A stretch of 37,124 nt of DNA from Candidatus Poseidoniales archaeon (GTDB lineage: Archaea; Thermoplasmatota; Poseidoniia; Poseidoniales; Thalassarchaeaceae), in assembly GCA_012960975.1 (NCBI GenBank), contig DUAE01000051.1, forward strand, positions 1 through 37,124, read 5' to 3'. Position 1 is the first letter of the stretch. Each line of letters opens with the position of its first letter. Shown here piece after piece: positions 1 to 10,600 of this stretch. The position numbers and the translations under genes are program-made. The notes under the pieces were generated by a model. The model did not search any database, was not told the DNA's origin, and saw only the letters and a program-made list of their open reading frames with translations.

Positions 1-797
1 TGGCCCTGACCTTGTCCTTGACCTTGACCTTGACCTTGGCCTTGACCTTGGCCTTGACCTTGGCCTTGACCTTGTCCTTGACCTTGACCTTGACCTTGAC
101 CTTGGCCTTGACCTTGGCCTTGGCCTTGACCTTGGCCTTGTCCTTGACCTTGGCCTTGGCCTTGACCTTGACCTTGGCCTTGACCTTGTCCTTGTCCTTG
201 ACCTTGTCCTTGACCTTGTCCTTGACCTTGACCTTGTCCTTGTCCTTGACCTTGTCCTTGGCCTTGACCTTCTCCCTCGCCATTTTCACCTTCGCCGCCG
301 CCGTTAGTTCCGCCGTCGCCGTCGCCTTCTTCGTTTCCTTCAAAGTCGGGATCATATGCATCTGGGATACCATCGCCATCCTCATCGGATGACGAACCGT
401 CGTTAGGATCGTTAGGGAACGGGTCGTCGCCGTCAGCCACACCATCTCCGTCGGTGTCCGCACTGTTCGGGTTAGTTCCCGCTGCGTACTCCTGAGAGTT
501 GGTTAGGCCGTCGCCATCCGGATCCGCGTTCGCATCGCTAGCCGAATTAGGATTTAGCCCGTAAGCTACTTCCCAACCGTCTGGCAATCCATCGTTGTCA
601 GTATCTGGGTTGTTCATATCTGTGCCTGCAGCTTGCTCCTCAGCATTGGTTAATCCATCGCCATCCCAGTCGGCTCCGCCGTCATTAGGATCGTTAGGAT
701 CAGATCCGGTAGCTTGGACGCCAGCCGAACCTGCCATTAGCACAAGGAGTAGTGCAATCAACATACTCGTATTCTTCATATTCTTCATTTTTATCAT
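1..797 (-). CDS. Secreted protein with thrombospondin type 3-like Ca-binding repeats and C-terminal Gly-Gln tract (partial, cut by left edge)
   Basis: The frame is open from the ATG at 797 to the left edge, so the C-terminus is missing. A GGAAGTG ribosome-binding site lies about 6 bases upstream of this ATG; in-frame ATGs at 788 and 779 are alternatives. The N-terminus is a signal peptide (KNTSMLIALLLVLMAGSAG). Five acidic loops of the DxDxDG type follow (DWDGDGLTNAEE, DTDNDGLPDGWE, DPDGDGLTNSQE, DTDGDGVADGDD, DEDGDGIPDAYD). These are typical of calcium-binding thrombospondin type 3 repeats in secreted or surface proteins. After a Gly/Glu/Asn-rich linker the protein becomes a strict (Gly-Gln)n tract that runs off the window. 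A cell-surface or extracellular structural role is inferred; no enzyme domain is visible. No gene lies within 320 bases upstream, so it probably has its own promoter. Confidence 0.8.
   Translation of the reverse strand, partial: MIKMKNMKNTSMLIALLLVLMAGSAGVQATGSDPNDPNDGGADWDGDGLTNAEEQAAGTDMNNPDTDNDGLPDGWEVAYGLNPNSASDANADPDGDGLTNSQEYAAGTNPNSADTDGDGVADGDDPFPNDPNDGSSSDEDGDGIPDAYDPDFEGNEEGDGDGGTNGGGEGENGEGEGQGQGQGQGQGQGQGQGQGQGQGQGQGQGQGQGQGQGQGQGQGQGQGQGQGQGQGQGQGQGQGQGQGQGQGQGQGQGQGQGQGQGQGQG
3..269 (-). repeat. Hexanucleotide repeat coding for (Gly-Gln)n
   Basis: At least 44 consecutive six-base units, read on the minus strand as GGN-CAA. The Gln codon is CAA in every complete unit but one (a CAG near the left edge). 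The Gly codon varies among GGT, GGC and GGA. No amino-acid exception is seen. The array continues past the left edge. Confidence 0.95.
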
Positions 798-1120
798 TTT
801 TTTCACTTCCAAAAATTATAGTTGTAGAAAACCCGCTGTTCTCTCTTTCCGCTCGAATGCTCACGCTCGTTCTTTCGTGAACCATTCAAATCGGGAGGAT
901 TCGGATGTGATAATTAACAGGAGCAAAGATAGTAATTCCATCGATAAAAACGACATACTGCGGCCGAATTTAGTAATTTGGAATAGTCATTATCTCGATT
1001 TGCTCCTCCTATTTTTATCATCCAGTCTCGCGGTCGTTCTTAGGGAACCCACTGCTCCCTCTAACTTTCACAGGCAGATATACCCTATTTCAAAGGTTGC
1101 AGATGATGAATCTGAGGGTT
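798..1120. other. Intergenic stretch, about 320 bases, no gene recognised
   Basis: Open frames crossing this stretch give low-complexity or frame-shadow peptides with no recognisable motif. No tRNA-like fold was seen. It presumably holds the promoter and 5' leader of the secreted repeat protein that starts at 797. The AT-rich bases around 820-840 are a possible leader or promoter part, but no clear TATA box can be singled out. Confidence 0.5.
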
Positions 1121-1483
1121 TTATGGTGTTAACTTAGATAATTCAGCACCAAAACGTGCAGTTCCAAGATAATGTAAAACTGGAGTTGCTAATGTTCCAA
1201 CAATGAGGGTGGCGAGGAATAGGTTGGACCAAAGTTCAATTCCTCGTCCGAATGAATTGTAGAGTACCCAACCTGAAAGAACTGCAATCCAAGGACGGTA
1301 TCGCCGTCCGAAAAGAGTGAAACGTTGTTTGACAAGTTCGTCAGAGTAGAGTTGAGGGACCTCTTCAGGAGTTGCGAGATCATGATCAAGGGCACAGCGA
1401 ACACAGACCTGATAGCGCGGCCCGTTTCCACTGACAAACTGACTGCGCGGGTAGTTGCTTCTGCACATCCTACATGTCGGCAT
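1121..1483 (-). CDS. Small zinc-ribbon membrane protein, function unknown
   Basis: 120 residues. The N-terminus has two CxxC knuckles, C4/C7 (PTCRMC) and C27/C30 (CVRC), the pattern of a zinc ribbon. A basic stretch (RRYRPW) and two hydrophobic segments near residues 65-80 and 85-107 follow, probably membrane spans. The ATG at 1483 has a GGGGGATG ribosome-binding site about 8 bases upstream. The gene sits 34 bases downstream of pabBA on the same strand and may be co-transcribed. No named family is recognised and the metal binding is inferred only from the cysteine spacing. An overlapping 104-residue frame (1189-1503, minus) lacks such features and is not considered real. Confidence 0.65.
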   Translation of the reverse strand: MPTCRMCRSNYPRSQFVSGNGPRYQVCVRCALDHDLATPEEVPQLYSDELVKQRFTLFGRRYRPWIAVLSGWVLYNSFGRGIELWSNLFLATLIVGTLATPVLHYLGTARFGAELSKLTP

Positions 1484-1517
1484 GTTGCTTCATCCCCCGC
1501 CACTTGTAGTTGCTAAT

Positions 1518-3818
1518 TCAAGACTGCGGTCGCCGGTTTTGTCGAACCTGCTCCGACAGAATGGTGTGTATCGGCTCGAGGTCGATAAAAGCCGAGATGA
1601 TTTTGACACCATCTGGACTTCCAACCGATTCAGGATGGAATTGAACTCCATGAATCGGTAAAGAGTCGTGTCGCAATCCCATTACCAGTGTTTTTGTTTG
1701 ATCCCAAGCCGTCGGTTGGAGTTTGGAATTAGACGGCTTGAGAACAAGAGAATTGTATCTCATTTGGATCATAGGGTTATCAATTCCGCTGAAAATTTCT
1801 CCGGCGTCATGGTATATTTTTGATGGGACGCCGTGAATTGCACCGAGCGGAGATTCAACCAAATCCCAACCCACTGCTCGACCAAGCGCTTGATGTCCGA
1901 GACACCAACCGAGCAAAGGGATGTGGGAATCATTGAGGATAAGTCTTCCATCGATAGCTCGGTTAGCGATTTCCATGGTAATTTTAGACACTTCAGGCCG
2001 GGAAGGACCCGGCCCAAGGACGATATGTGTAGGCTGGAATCCTTCTATCAAATCGTCAATCTGTCCTGATACATTCACCGAGTTTGCACCTCGTCCAGCA
2101 ACAATTCTCACCTCAGCGCCAATCCGTGCAAAAGCATCGGCAATATTTTCAGTAAAGGAATCTAAATTATTGATCAATAATACTCGTTTGTTTTCTCGTT
2201 TAGAAAATCTACTAATTTTTCCTGGAGAAAGACGCCCGAGTGTGCCTGCAATGTTTGGGACTTCGAGCATACCAAGTTCGCGCTCGGGTAATTCTTTAGC
2301 AGAAAATCCTGTTCGAAATCCCCAAGCTGCTTCAGTGACCGCTGCTGCTTTCCATCGAGCTTCTTCGACTTCAGCGCTGGCAGCAGATCCGATGACGATT
2401 CCACCACCAGCTTGAACGGTTCCGAACCAATTTTGTGGTCCGCTCTTTGCCTCCAAAGTTCGAATCAAAATATTAAATTCTAATTTTTTTGCACCGGAAT
2501 GAATGTGCCCAATTGAACCAGTCCATGCACTTCTCGGTGCGCCTTCTAATTCATCGATAGCGGCCAGCGTAACAGTTTTCGGGCAACCTGTAATTGAGCC
2601 ACCCGGAAAAAGAGCAGATAGAGCAGCACCGAAGGAGACGTTTGGAAGAAGTTCTCCGCTCACCCCACTGACAAGGTGTTGAACAGTGGGTAAGGCCTCG
2701 ATACGCCAATCAGACCAATACACCGAACCGGTTTTGCAAACTCTCCCTAAATCATGCCTCTCAAGATCGACGAGCATGAGGTGCTCGGCGATTTCTTTCT
2801 CAGATGATGCCATTTCGAGTCGCAATCTCTCATCTTCAGCGCGGCTCGACCCTCTCGCTCGTGTACCTTTTATGGGTCGGGTCGAGAGTGTGTTTTGCTG
2901 TAATTTTAGCAATCTTTCAGGACTTGCAGAAGCCACCGACCAACCATGATCATCGAGATGAAGCCATGATGAAAATGGTGCTGGATTCGATTCATTCAAT
3001 CGGAGGTAAGCATCCCATGGGTGGTCGACCATTTTACTTGTCCACCGACGTCCATAATTGACTTGGTAAAAATGTCCGCGGCGTATCCCATCACGAATTG
3101 TTTCGACTTTTTGGGCATGTGAAGCATCCGTTTCAGAATTTGGAACAAGAGAGTAAGAAAGTTTTGACACATTTGGTTTGATGATTTCGGGGGCTTCATT
3201 TATCGAAGCCCAAGGATGATTTTCAAGTGAGAGTAAACGAAGTTTTTCTTCCTCGCGATCATGTACCCACCAAGCATCACATCGCCATAAAACTCCCAGT
3301 AGTTCTCCATCTTTGGGAGTGTTTTCCAATTCTACTTCTACTGACCATCGACTTAAATCATAACCTAATATTCCTGCAAAACCCCCTGGGACAATCGGCA
3401 TTTTCTCATCTAAGTTAGTGGGTATAATTTCCCATTTTTCAGTGGCTTCAAGAGCTGCTGCCAATGTCTTCGGATGCAATTCATCAATACTATTCCAACG
3501 CCCACTCCGCCATTCTTGAACTAGCATAACCAATGGTGGAGCAGGAGTGAGTGAAATTTCACCGGATAGTGCTGAACGAGTTGATTCAGAGGTCGAGCCA
3601 CTTGAGGAAAAATCATCAGACTGCGGCTCGAAAAACAAAATACGAATGCTATCTAAAGAAGGTAAGAATGACCGCTGGGAAAGGTCGGTAATCGGGCCAC
3701 CAGAGTGAAGCAACAATTCATCTCGATTAGGTAATTCACCTATACGCAAACCAGCAAGAATACCGACGAGGGGGTCTACTTGTGAGCAAGGAAATTCTGA
3801 CTCAACAATTCTAACCAT
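1518..3818 (-). CDS. pabB: Aminodeoxychorismate synthase, fused PabB-PabA
   Basis: The fusion converts chorismate plus glutamine to 4-amino-4-deoxychorismate. Residues to about 530 are the chorismate-binding synthase. It carries P315-I-K-G-T319, where the lysine is characteristic of PabB rather than anthranilate synthase TrpE (usually PIAGT), and the downstream block FPGGSITGCPK. Residues about 555-755 are a class I glutamine amidotransferase with nucleophile C639 (GWCLGHQ) and the H728-P-E730 pair. The amidotransferase is at the C-terminus, the reverse of plant and fungal PabA-PabB. A longer frame starts at 3854, but the ATG at 3818 is preferred: a GGAG lies 7 bases upstream and it begins just after the pabC stop, avoiding a 32-base overlap. 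TrpE-TrpG is the alternative, but the neighbouring pabC argues against it. Confidence 0.85.
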   Translation of the reverse strand: MVRIVESEFPCSQVDPLVGILAGLRIGELPNRDELLLHSGGPITDLSQRSFLPSLDSIRILFFEPQSDDFSSSGSTSESTRSALSGEISLTPAPPLVMLVQEWRSGRWNSIDELHPKTLAAALEATEKWEIIPTNLDEKMPIVPGGFAGILGYDLSRWSVEVELENTPKDGELLGVLWRCDAWWVHDREEEKLRLLSLENHPWASINEAPEIIKPNVSKLSYSLVPNSETDASHAQKVETIRDGIRRGHFYQVNYGRRWTSKMVDHPWDAYLRLNESNPAPFSSWLHLDDHGWSVASASPERLLKLQQNTLSTRPIKGTRARGSSRAEDERLRLEMASSEKEIAEHLMLVDLERHDLGRVCKTGSVYWSDWRIEALPTVQHLVSGVSGELLPNVSFGAALSALFPGGSITGCPKTVTLAAIDELEGAPRSAWTGSIGHIHSGAKKLEFNILIRTLEAKSGPQNWFGTVQAGGGIVIGSAASAEVEEARWKAAAVTEAAWGFRTGFSAKELPERELGMLEVPNIAGTLGRLSPGKISRFSKRENKRVLLINNLDSFTENIADAFARIGAEVRIVAGRGANSVNVSGQIDDLIEGFQPTHIVLGPGPSRPEVSKITMEIANRAIDGRLILNDSHIPLLGWCLGHQALGRAVGWDLVESPLGAIHGVPSKIYHDAGEIFSGIDNPMIQMRYNSLVLKPSNSKLQPTAWDQTKTLVMGLRHDSLPIHGVQFHPESVGSPDGVKIISAFIDLEPIHTILSEQVRQNRRPQS

Positions 3819-3822
3819 TCGC

Positions 3823-4626
3823 TCACTCCAAATCTTCAATTGACTGCCATGCACTATCTAATCGCACAAGCCACGAATCTCGTGCAGCTTGAAAGAGCCT
3901 TCCTTGCGGCCGACCAATCTGCCGACCATCGATGCTCGCCAAGGCTTGAACACCCATGCCACTTCCGAGTACAATCATCTCAGAGGCTCTTAGAATCATT
4001 CCAAGTGTTAGTTTGGCGGACCTAACAGGAATACCTGCAGACTCAAGAGCTGGTTTTATCTGCTGGATAGTGACTGAATCCAATGCTCCATCACTGTGGT
4101 TTGGATGATAGGCAACTCCATCATTATCCAGTAATAGAGGAGCACAGCGATCTCCGTCTATCAGGATACTGTCTTCGAAGAGAAGACCAATGTCGACTCC
4201 ATTCTCGATTGCTAAATTCCTAGCTTCCCTATGCGGCCTCCAGTCTCCATGCTTGGTGCCTCTAACTGGTTGATTCCATGTGGGAGCCTCTAGAGAGATT
4301 GCAGATAGTGGTCTATTTGGCCACTTCTGGAGAGTAAGAGGATCGATGAATACCTCTCCATCTGACCTGACACCCATCACTAACAGGAATGGGGCTTGTC
4401 CGGGGCTATCATTAGGAGTCCCGGGAGTCTCAATATCTTCAAGTAAATCAAAAACCCTTTTCGGAAGATCTTCAGGCACCTCTATTCCAAGAACAGTAGA
4501 ATGCCGACGGATTCTTGCGAAATGCATGTCAGCAGACATTAGAGATGCCTTGCCATCCCAGCCAGTTGCTGACCAAACCGCGGATTGGGGGTCTCCGTGG
4601 TTCACCATATGCTTCGCTTGAGCCAC
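3823..4626 (-). CDS. pabC: Class IV aminotransferase, 4-amino-4-deoxychorismate lyase-like
   Basis: 267 residues, normal for fold-type IV PLP enzymes (PabC, IlvE, D-amino-acid transaminase). K125 in the GTKHGDW block is in the place of the PLP-binding lysine. It is followed by the usual REARN...G.D.GLLFED stretch and a C-terminal SGMGVQALASIDGRQIG block. In PabC the reaction is removal of pyruvate from aminodeoxychorismate to give p-aminobenzoate. The assignment as PabC rather than a branched-chain aminotransferase rests mainly on its position 4 bases before pabBA. The start shown is GTG; an in-frame ATG at 4608 is an alternative, and neither has a clear ribosome-binding site. It lies 26 bases after the giant surface-protein gene on the same strand. 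Confidence 0.75.
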   Translation of the reverse strand: MAQAKHMVNHGDPQSAVWSATGWDGKASLMSADMHFARIRRHSTVLGIEVPEDLPKRVFDLLEDIETPGTPNDSPGQAPFLLVMGVRSDGEVFIDPLTLQKWPNRPLSAISLEAPTWNQPVRGTKHGDWRPHREARNLAIENGVDIGLLFEDSILIDGDRCAPLLLDNDGVAYHPNHSDGALDSVTIQQIKPALESAGIPVRSAKLTLGMILRASEMIVLGSGMGVQALASIDGRQIGRPQGRLFQAARDSWLVRLDSAWQSIEDLE

Positions 4627-4652
4627 AAGACTTCAAATTCTGCTATCGAATA

Positions 4653-7600
4653 TCACAACAAATCGTCTAGGAAAGAGGTGTCAACATCCTCATCTTTATC
4701 GTCTAAATCGTCCAAATTAAAATCATCAGCCATGTCTGCCAAATCATCTAAATCAATCTCATCATCGTCTCCGAGCAACTCGTCGGTCACGTCGAAAGAG
4801 ACAGAAGGAGTTGAATCGTCGCCAAATTCAATTGGCTGCACGCCAAGAGTTTCTTGGTTAATTTCTTCCACTTCTGCAGCATCACCCCGGTCTATGTCTG
4901 CTACATTGCTATTTTCTTGTTCGCTAGCGGTAAATCCAATCGGTTCATCAAACGAATCGTCTTCATCCGAACCTGCATCTCGCCGATTCATTTCCTCTTC
5001 GAGTTCCACCTCTAAGGCACCCATTTCCCAAGGCTCAGGGGCTGCTTGCTCCTTCGGCTTGATGATTAGAATTGCACCGATTAAAATCATAATAGCTGAA
5101 ACAACTGCAATAATCATATTCATATCACCGTCGATTAATTGGTCGACCCACGATAATCCCAAACCGCCATCACCAGGATTCTTACTACCAAATGCTGACT
5201 CGGAAAATGGTCGAACCTCTAACGGGTCAACCGCTAATCGATGGACTTCGCCATCGAATCCTACTACTGCGATATAATATGAAATCTCATTCAAAACTGG
5301 CCAATATTCTTTAATTACAGTATTTTCATCTTCTAAGAAGAGAGTGTAATAATTCTCCACTACTTGCCATTCAATTCCAGAATTTGCAGAATTAATATCT
5401 CTTGTATCTTCAAATGGTTCAGCTGAAACGAAAATTATGTACGATTCGATAACAGGACTCTGCATATCATCCCATTGAATTTCAATTCGGTCACCACTCG
5501 GATTCCAATATGCTCGAAGACCACTAACCTCAGGAATATGCAAACCTGGATCCAAACTATTCTCATCAATAAGTGCAATCGAAGTTGTTTTCAGACCATC
5601 GTCCCAATAATTGCCCGATGAATCGACTGCGACGACAGAAGCCCATGTCATAATGCTCGGTGCAAGGGCGCGTCCATCGGAAAGTTGCTCCAATAATACG
5701 GGTATTTGCACATCTCGGGTAACTATCATCGCCGGTTCTCGCATTCCAATGCTAGTAAACGGTACAACATCAGCATAAATCCAATATTCGGCGATGTCAG
5801 AATCCTCACTTTCTTGGAAAGTGACTAACATGCCGTCGCCATCGTCTGGTGCGCGATCAGTCAAATGAGGGGCAACCAGACGCACAGGCGGATGGATATC
5901 CCCACGGTTATCCAACGGTGTGACCAAGACCATGTTGTCCTGCATTTCATCGAGGTGAACATTACCACTAATGTCATGAGTTGTCACAGTCAGATATAGT
6001 GGAATACCCGATTCAATAGATTGTGAAACTAGATTATCGACCCGGTTACCATAAAGCGCTGTTGTCAGGGTCATTTCGAGTTGGAAAGCACCACCAATTT
6101 GACGCTGATCAATTGTAATCAATCCGCAGTCAACAGGGTCATCTTCGCATAATTCCCAAAGCTCGACCAAATCGTTGAGTGGATATTCAGAAATCCAAAT
6201 CGTGTAAAAACTGAAATCCTTCTCTAGCGAGCGATTCCAGATAATATCAACTGCCGTACCATCATCATCGGGATGATCCCAAGCATTCAATCCCGCAACA
6301 CGCTCTGGTGGAATACCTGCACCCGTCAAATTCGATTGTGGAGTTGCCTCTACGACGAGAACATCGTTGAGATTTTGATTCCCCCAATCATCGCTTGCTA
6401 CGATGCCAACCCAATAAGAGATGTCATCGACCAAGGATAGCTCTCCAATTGATGAAATCAAAGTTGAATTTGTCGTACAATCTCCAATGTAAGCTGCTGC
6501 TGGCCAACCGTCGACTGTGTTCGGCGGTTGCCAACCTGTTGCAGGAACCATGTAAATTGTATGATAGGCACAATCTTCCTCATCATTTGGAGTCCAGTTG
6601 ACTTCGATGATTCCACCTTCATCATCCGGTACATCGATTGCGATTGTGTCTTCTATTTTTTCTGGTGGAATTCCATCATTCAGCCCACCAGCGGTAACAA
6701 TTGGCCCGATAACGGTCGCATTAGCCGGGTCCGATTGTCCGGCTTCATCAACACAGACTGTAGCAAACCAATAAGGTATTCCTGGATTGAGTTGTATTAC
6801 GGTTGTATTACCTGAACTGAAGGGATAATCAATTTCTCCATTCAATGCGAGAGCGTTAGTAATTTCGTGCTCGACCGCCCAAAGTCGAGTTTTACTTGGA
6901 TCGAGTTCGGTGCACGGCGTCCATTCAGCGAATATTGTTCCAGCTGTGCCACCTGAAATTGGTTCTGCATAAATCCAAGCAGGAGGTGCTGGAATTTCGT
7001 CAGTCGGCGTCGCATTATCTACCCAACTCATCGGCTCACCGATCGATCCATCGGGATATTCAATGACTATCGCAGCTCGATATTTATTACCATCCACGAG
7101 TGGAACAATGAGACCCCCCTCATCAGCTTCAGTAATCATCGCGGTTGTTTGGGACCAATAAGGAATGGTCAAGAAGCCACCAAAGTTTGCTAGGTCGGAT
7201 TTGCTCGGCTCCCAATCCGGTTCTGCAGTCGAATCCCAAACGTATAGTCGATAAGAATGCCACGCAGCATCTTCTGATGGTAACCAAGAGGCTTCAAGAA
7301 CTCCGCCGCCATCATTCGGTCGATTTACAAGAGATGTGATACTTGTAGGCACTTCAATTCGCTCCCAATCATATGTTACTCGAACACGAATTTGACCGTC
7401 AGCAGGAGACTGTAATTGAACATGTAATTCGACATTTGTTGAGCCTGGACCAATATTCGAAATCGCATTCTGGAATCCTGCCTCAATCGCATGATCACGA
7501 GCTGCTAAATCCCAAGAACCAGTATAATTTAGGATATTCGAGCGAGCCCAGACAGATGCCCCAGATGATGGGCTCGCCATCGTTAGCGCAGCAAAATGCA

Positions 7601-10600
7601 TTGGCAAAGCGCCGGTAGGAGAAGAGGTGACATCAGAAAAAATTGTAATCGGATTCGAATCATCCACCAGAGTTGTTATCATACCGGGATGAGTTCTGTT
7701 AGTAATGTCCCAAGTCTGTCCAGCGAAGAGGACGGTAAGCGGTTCGGCTCTTCGCTGATTTTCGCGAGGTTGTTCATTCAAAGTTACAACAGGATTGAAA
7801 TGATGCAATCCATCTTCACCGACTACATACAATCCTGTGTAATCGATAGTTGCACCAGCGAGCCCGGTCATAACCAACGAATCTACCGTGCCATGATCCC
7901 CTCCAACTCGCAATACATCGATTCCACGTGGACTAATCAAGACCAATTCATTACCGTTTGAGACCATCTCAAACGGTGGCCATGATAGAAGTGAATTCGC
8001 ACCGACACCGGTCTCCATTTTCATCATAGTAGAGTTCCAATGAACGACAGGTTCAGTGTCGGTAGCGATGTGAACCCCCCAATCGTCAGTTGCGATAGTG
8101 CGAACGTCATTACTTGGAATCATATCGATTTGGTAGCTTCCATTTACATGGTCCGTGACAATATCCCAGGCGACTACTCCGGGTCGAGTCGAGCCTTGAC
8201 CGTTGTGAGAAATGAAAATCGAAGCATCGTGATAGAGTGTAATTGTCGAAGAATTACCAACGACTTCCCGGGTGACAGAATCGGCAAAAGCCAATCCTGA
8301 AACTTTGTCTCCAGCTAATCCATCATCGAACCCGATGGTTTTGATAATCGATAGATTACTCGAATTAAACACAGTCAAACCAGCCAATCCACCGGCCAAG
8401 ATTTTGTCGTATAATCCAAACGTATTCGTAATATTGCCCGCATTCGGATCTGATACATACATCAGATGTTCAATAATAGGACTAGGCAAACCATCGATTG
8501 TTGTGATTGGATCATCCCAATCATTACGAGTCGTATTGTAAAGTCCGATTCCACCGTGAGTAGCGACGAAAATATGGTCACCACTTTCCATGAAATCCCG
8601 AACTATATTACTCGGCAAACCAGCAATTAGGCTTCCGTGACCCCAATTGCCAGTATTGGTGTTGAAGATTTGGAAACCGGCTGCAGAGCCTTGGCTGCCC
8701 ATCAATCCGACATACATCGTACCATCGTCAAGAAGGACTGTTCCATCCATTTGATTGTGTAAAGGGATAGGAGTATTGCTTCTTGTCCGTTGTAATAAAT
8801 CAATCTTTTTCAATCCCTGACCTGCTGTAGTGACCCACAGCACATCGCCGTCCAAAGTTAGATCATTGACAATGTCTGATCGAAAATTATAGCCGAATTC
8901 CCAGCGAACGGAACCGTTACTGGTCAATTCGCCTTGAAGGACCGACGAGCCGTAAAATGAATTGACACTAAGGCTTGTCGATACCCAAACATGAGTCGAA
9001 TTTGAGAGGATTTCGACGACTCGACCGCTAGTAAGACCGGTTAATTCATCAAAACCACTTTCGATTAGACCAGTAGAGTCCAAACGATCGACACGGTTGA
9101 GCCCTGAAGTTTGTCCGGAACGGCCAATCGCGTAAACAGGAGTTGTACTTGAAGGAGCACGGACAACTGAGCAGCCATCCATTCCAGGGCTTAGGATTTG
9201 GCCATTTGCAGTCGATGTGCCTGAGGTAATGATTCGCGAAACACCACCAGTACCATCGTATTGATGGGTGATGAGGAGGAGATTTCCATCATGTAACATT
9301 CCACCCGGGAAAACTCGGTCATCGCCTATTCCATCACTAGCTTTAGTAAGGGTAGTCAAGTAAGAATTTGTATTGTAATTATAACGGCCAATTCCTATTC
9401 CATTAGTATCGAAACCAATGTACATAATTCGATTTGAATCATCGCAGGCGATAGCGCGAACATCATTATCATCCAGTCCAATAGCCCCAGTTGTGAGTGG
9501 TGAAATCCATTCATTGGTTAACTGATCATTATCATGGTCAGCAAGGTCGTATCTAGCAATTCCGCCTTGATTCCCCCACCAAGCGATTTCACCGATGGCT
9601 ATGTGAACAATATCGTCGCATACTTCGATATCAGCAGGATATCCATCGGGAATATCGCCCGTATCTAAATCCCATAATGACCATAAGCCAGAAGAACCAT
9701 TCATTCGAAGAATCTCAGCGTCTGAATTCCAATTTCCGCCATATGTACCAGCCCACAAATCATTTCCGGCAACGGTTAATGAGTAAATTTCATCTTCTGA
9801 ATCGGAAGGTAAACCATTATTGTGAGTCCATGGGGTCAGCCATGTTTCGTTAGCAGGATTCCAGCGTAATAATCCCGCCATACTGGCAAACATGTATTCG
9901 CCATCATATTCCACCATTCCCCGAATTGGTCCATCGATATCTGTCCATTCGTTAAGTAAAGTCATATTTTGGGCTGAGAATCGGCGTAGGATATTATTCC
10001 CATATGCAACCCACATTTCACAAGAAGAAGAATTGATTGGGAAACAATCGCCAAGGAATTGTGCATTCACCCTGAGAACATTTCCAATCGTTTGCAAATC
10101 ATCAGACCAATTTTCTGACGATGTATTCCAGCGAACGATTGTCCCATATCCATTATTCCCTTGAGTCGGTCGGACGCCGATCCAGAGATGGTCTCCAACC
10201 GACCCGATTCCATGTACGATACCCGCCCAACCGAGACGAGAACCGGCGTCGAGAATGGATTTGCTGGAATTTGCAGTCAGATTAATTCGATAAATCAAAT
10301 CATTTGATTGGGCCCACCAACCAGTGCCTCGTTGAAGAGAATAATGTAAGGTATCGCCGATAATTTCAATATCGGCTGGCGGTGTATTAGAAAGAGTAGG
10401 TCCACCGGAATTTGAACCGCGATTCCAGTCAATTATAACCGTATTATTGATGACATTGAGCAATGTTAGCCCAAAGTCACCACCGGCCCAAATCGTTCCG
10501 TATGTTAATCCAGGAACGAGGGTAGTCACATCAGAATCATCGATCATTCCTTGGTCCCCATCCCAAGTTTGCAACCATTCTTGATTGACTAAGTCATAAC

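Noticed and set aside
12-392. Plus-strand ORF rich in Leu-Thr and Leu-Ala repeats
   Set aside because: It is the antisense reading of the Gly-Gln repeat; the minus strand has a signal peptide, calcium-binding repeats and a ribosome-binding site.
595-1137. 180-residue plus-strand ORF
   Set aside because: It overlaps the start of the secreted repeat protein in antisense, has biased composition and shows no motif.
1833-2415. Plus-strand ORFs inside pabBA (1833-2069, 1921-2415)
   Set aside because: Antisense shadows of a gene with clear catalytic motifs.
3819-3854. Upstream ATG at 3854 as the start of pabBA
   Set aside because: It would overlap pabC by 32 bases, while the ATG at 3818 has a well-placed GGAG.
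4585-5277. 230-residue serine-rich plus-strand ORF
   Set aside because: Antisense reading of the acidic tail of the giant surface protein; the Ser-rich composition comes from complementing Asp and Glu codons.
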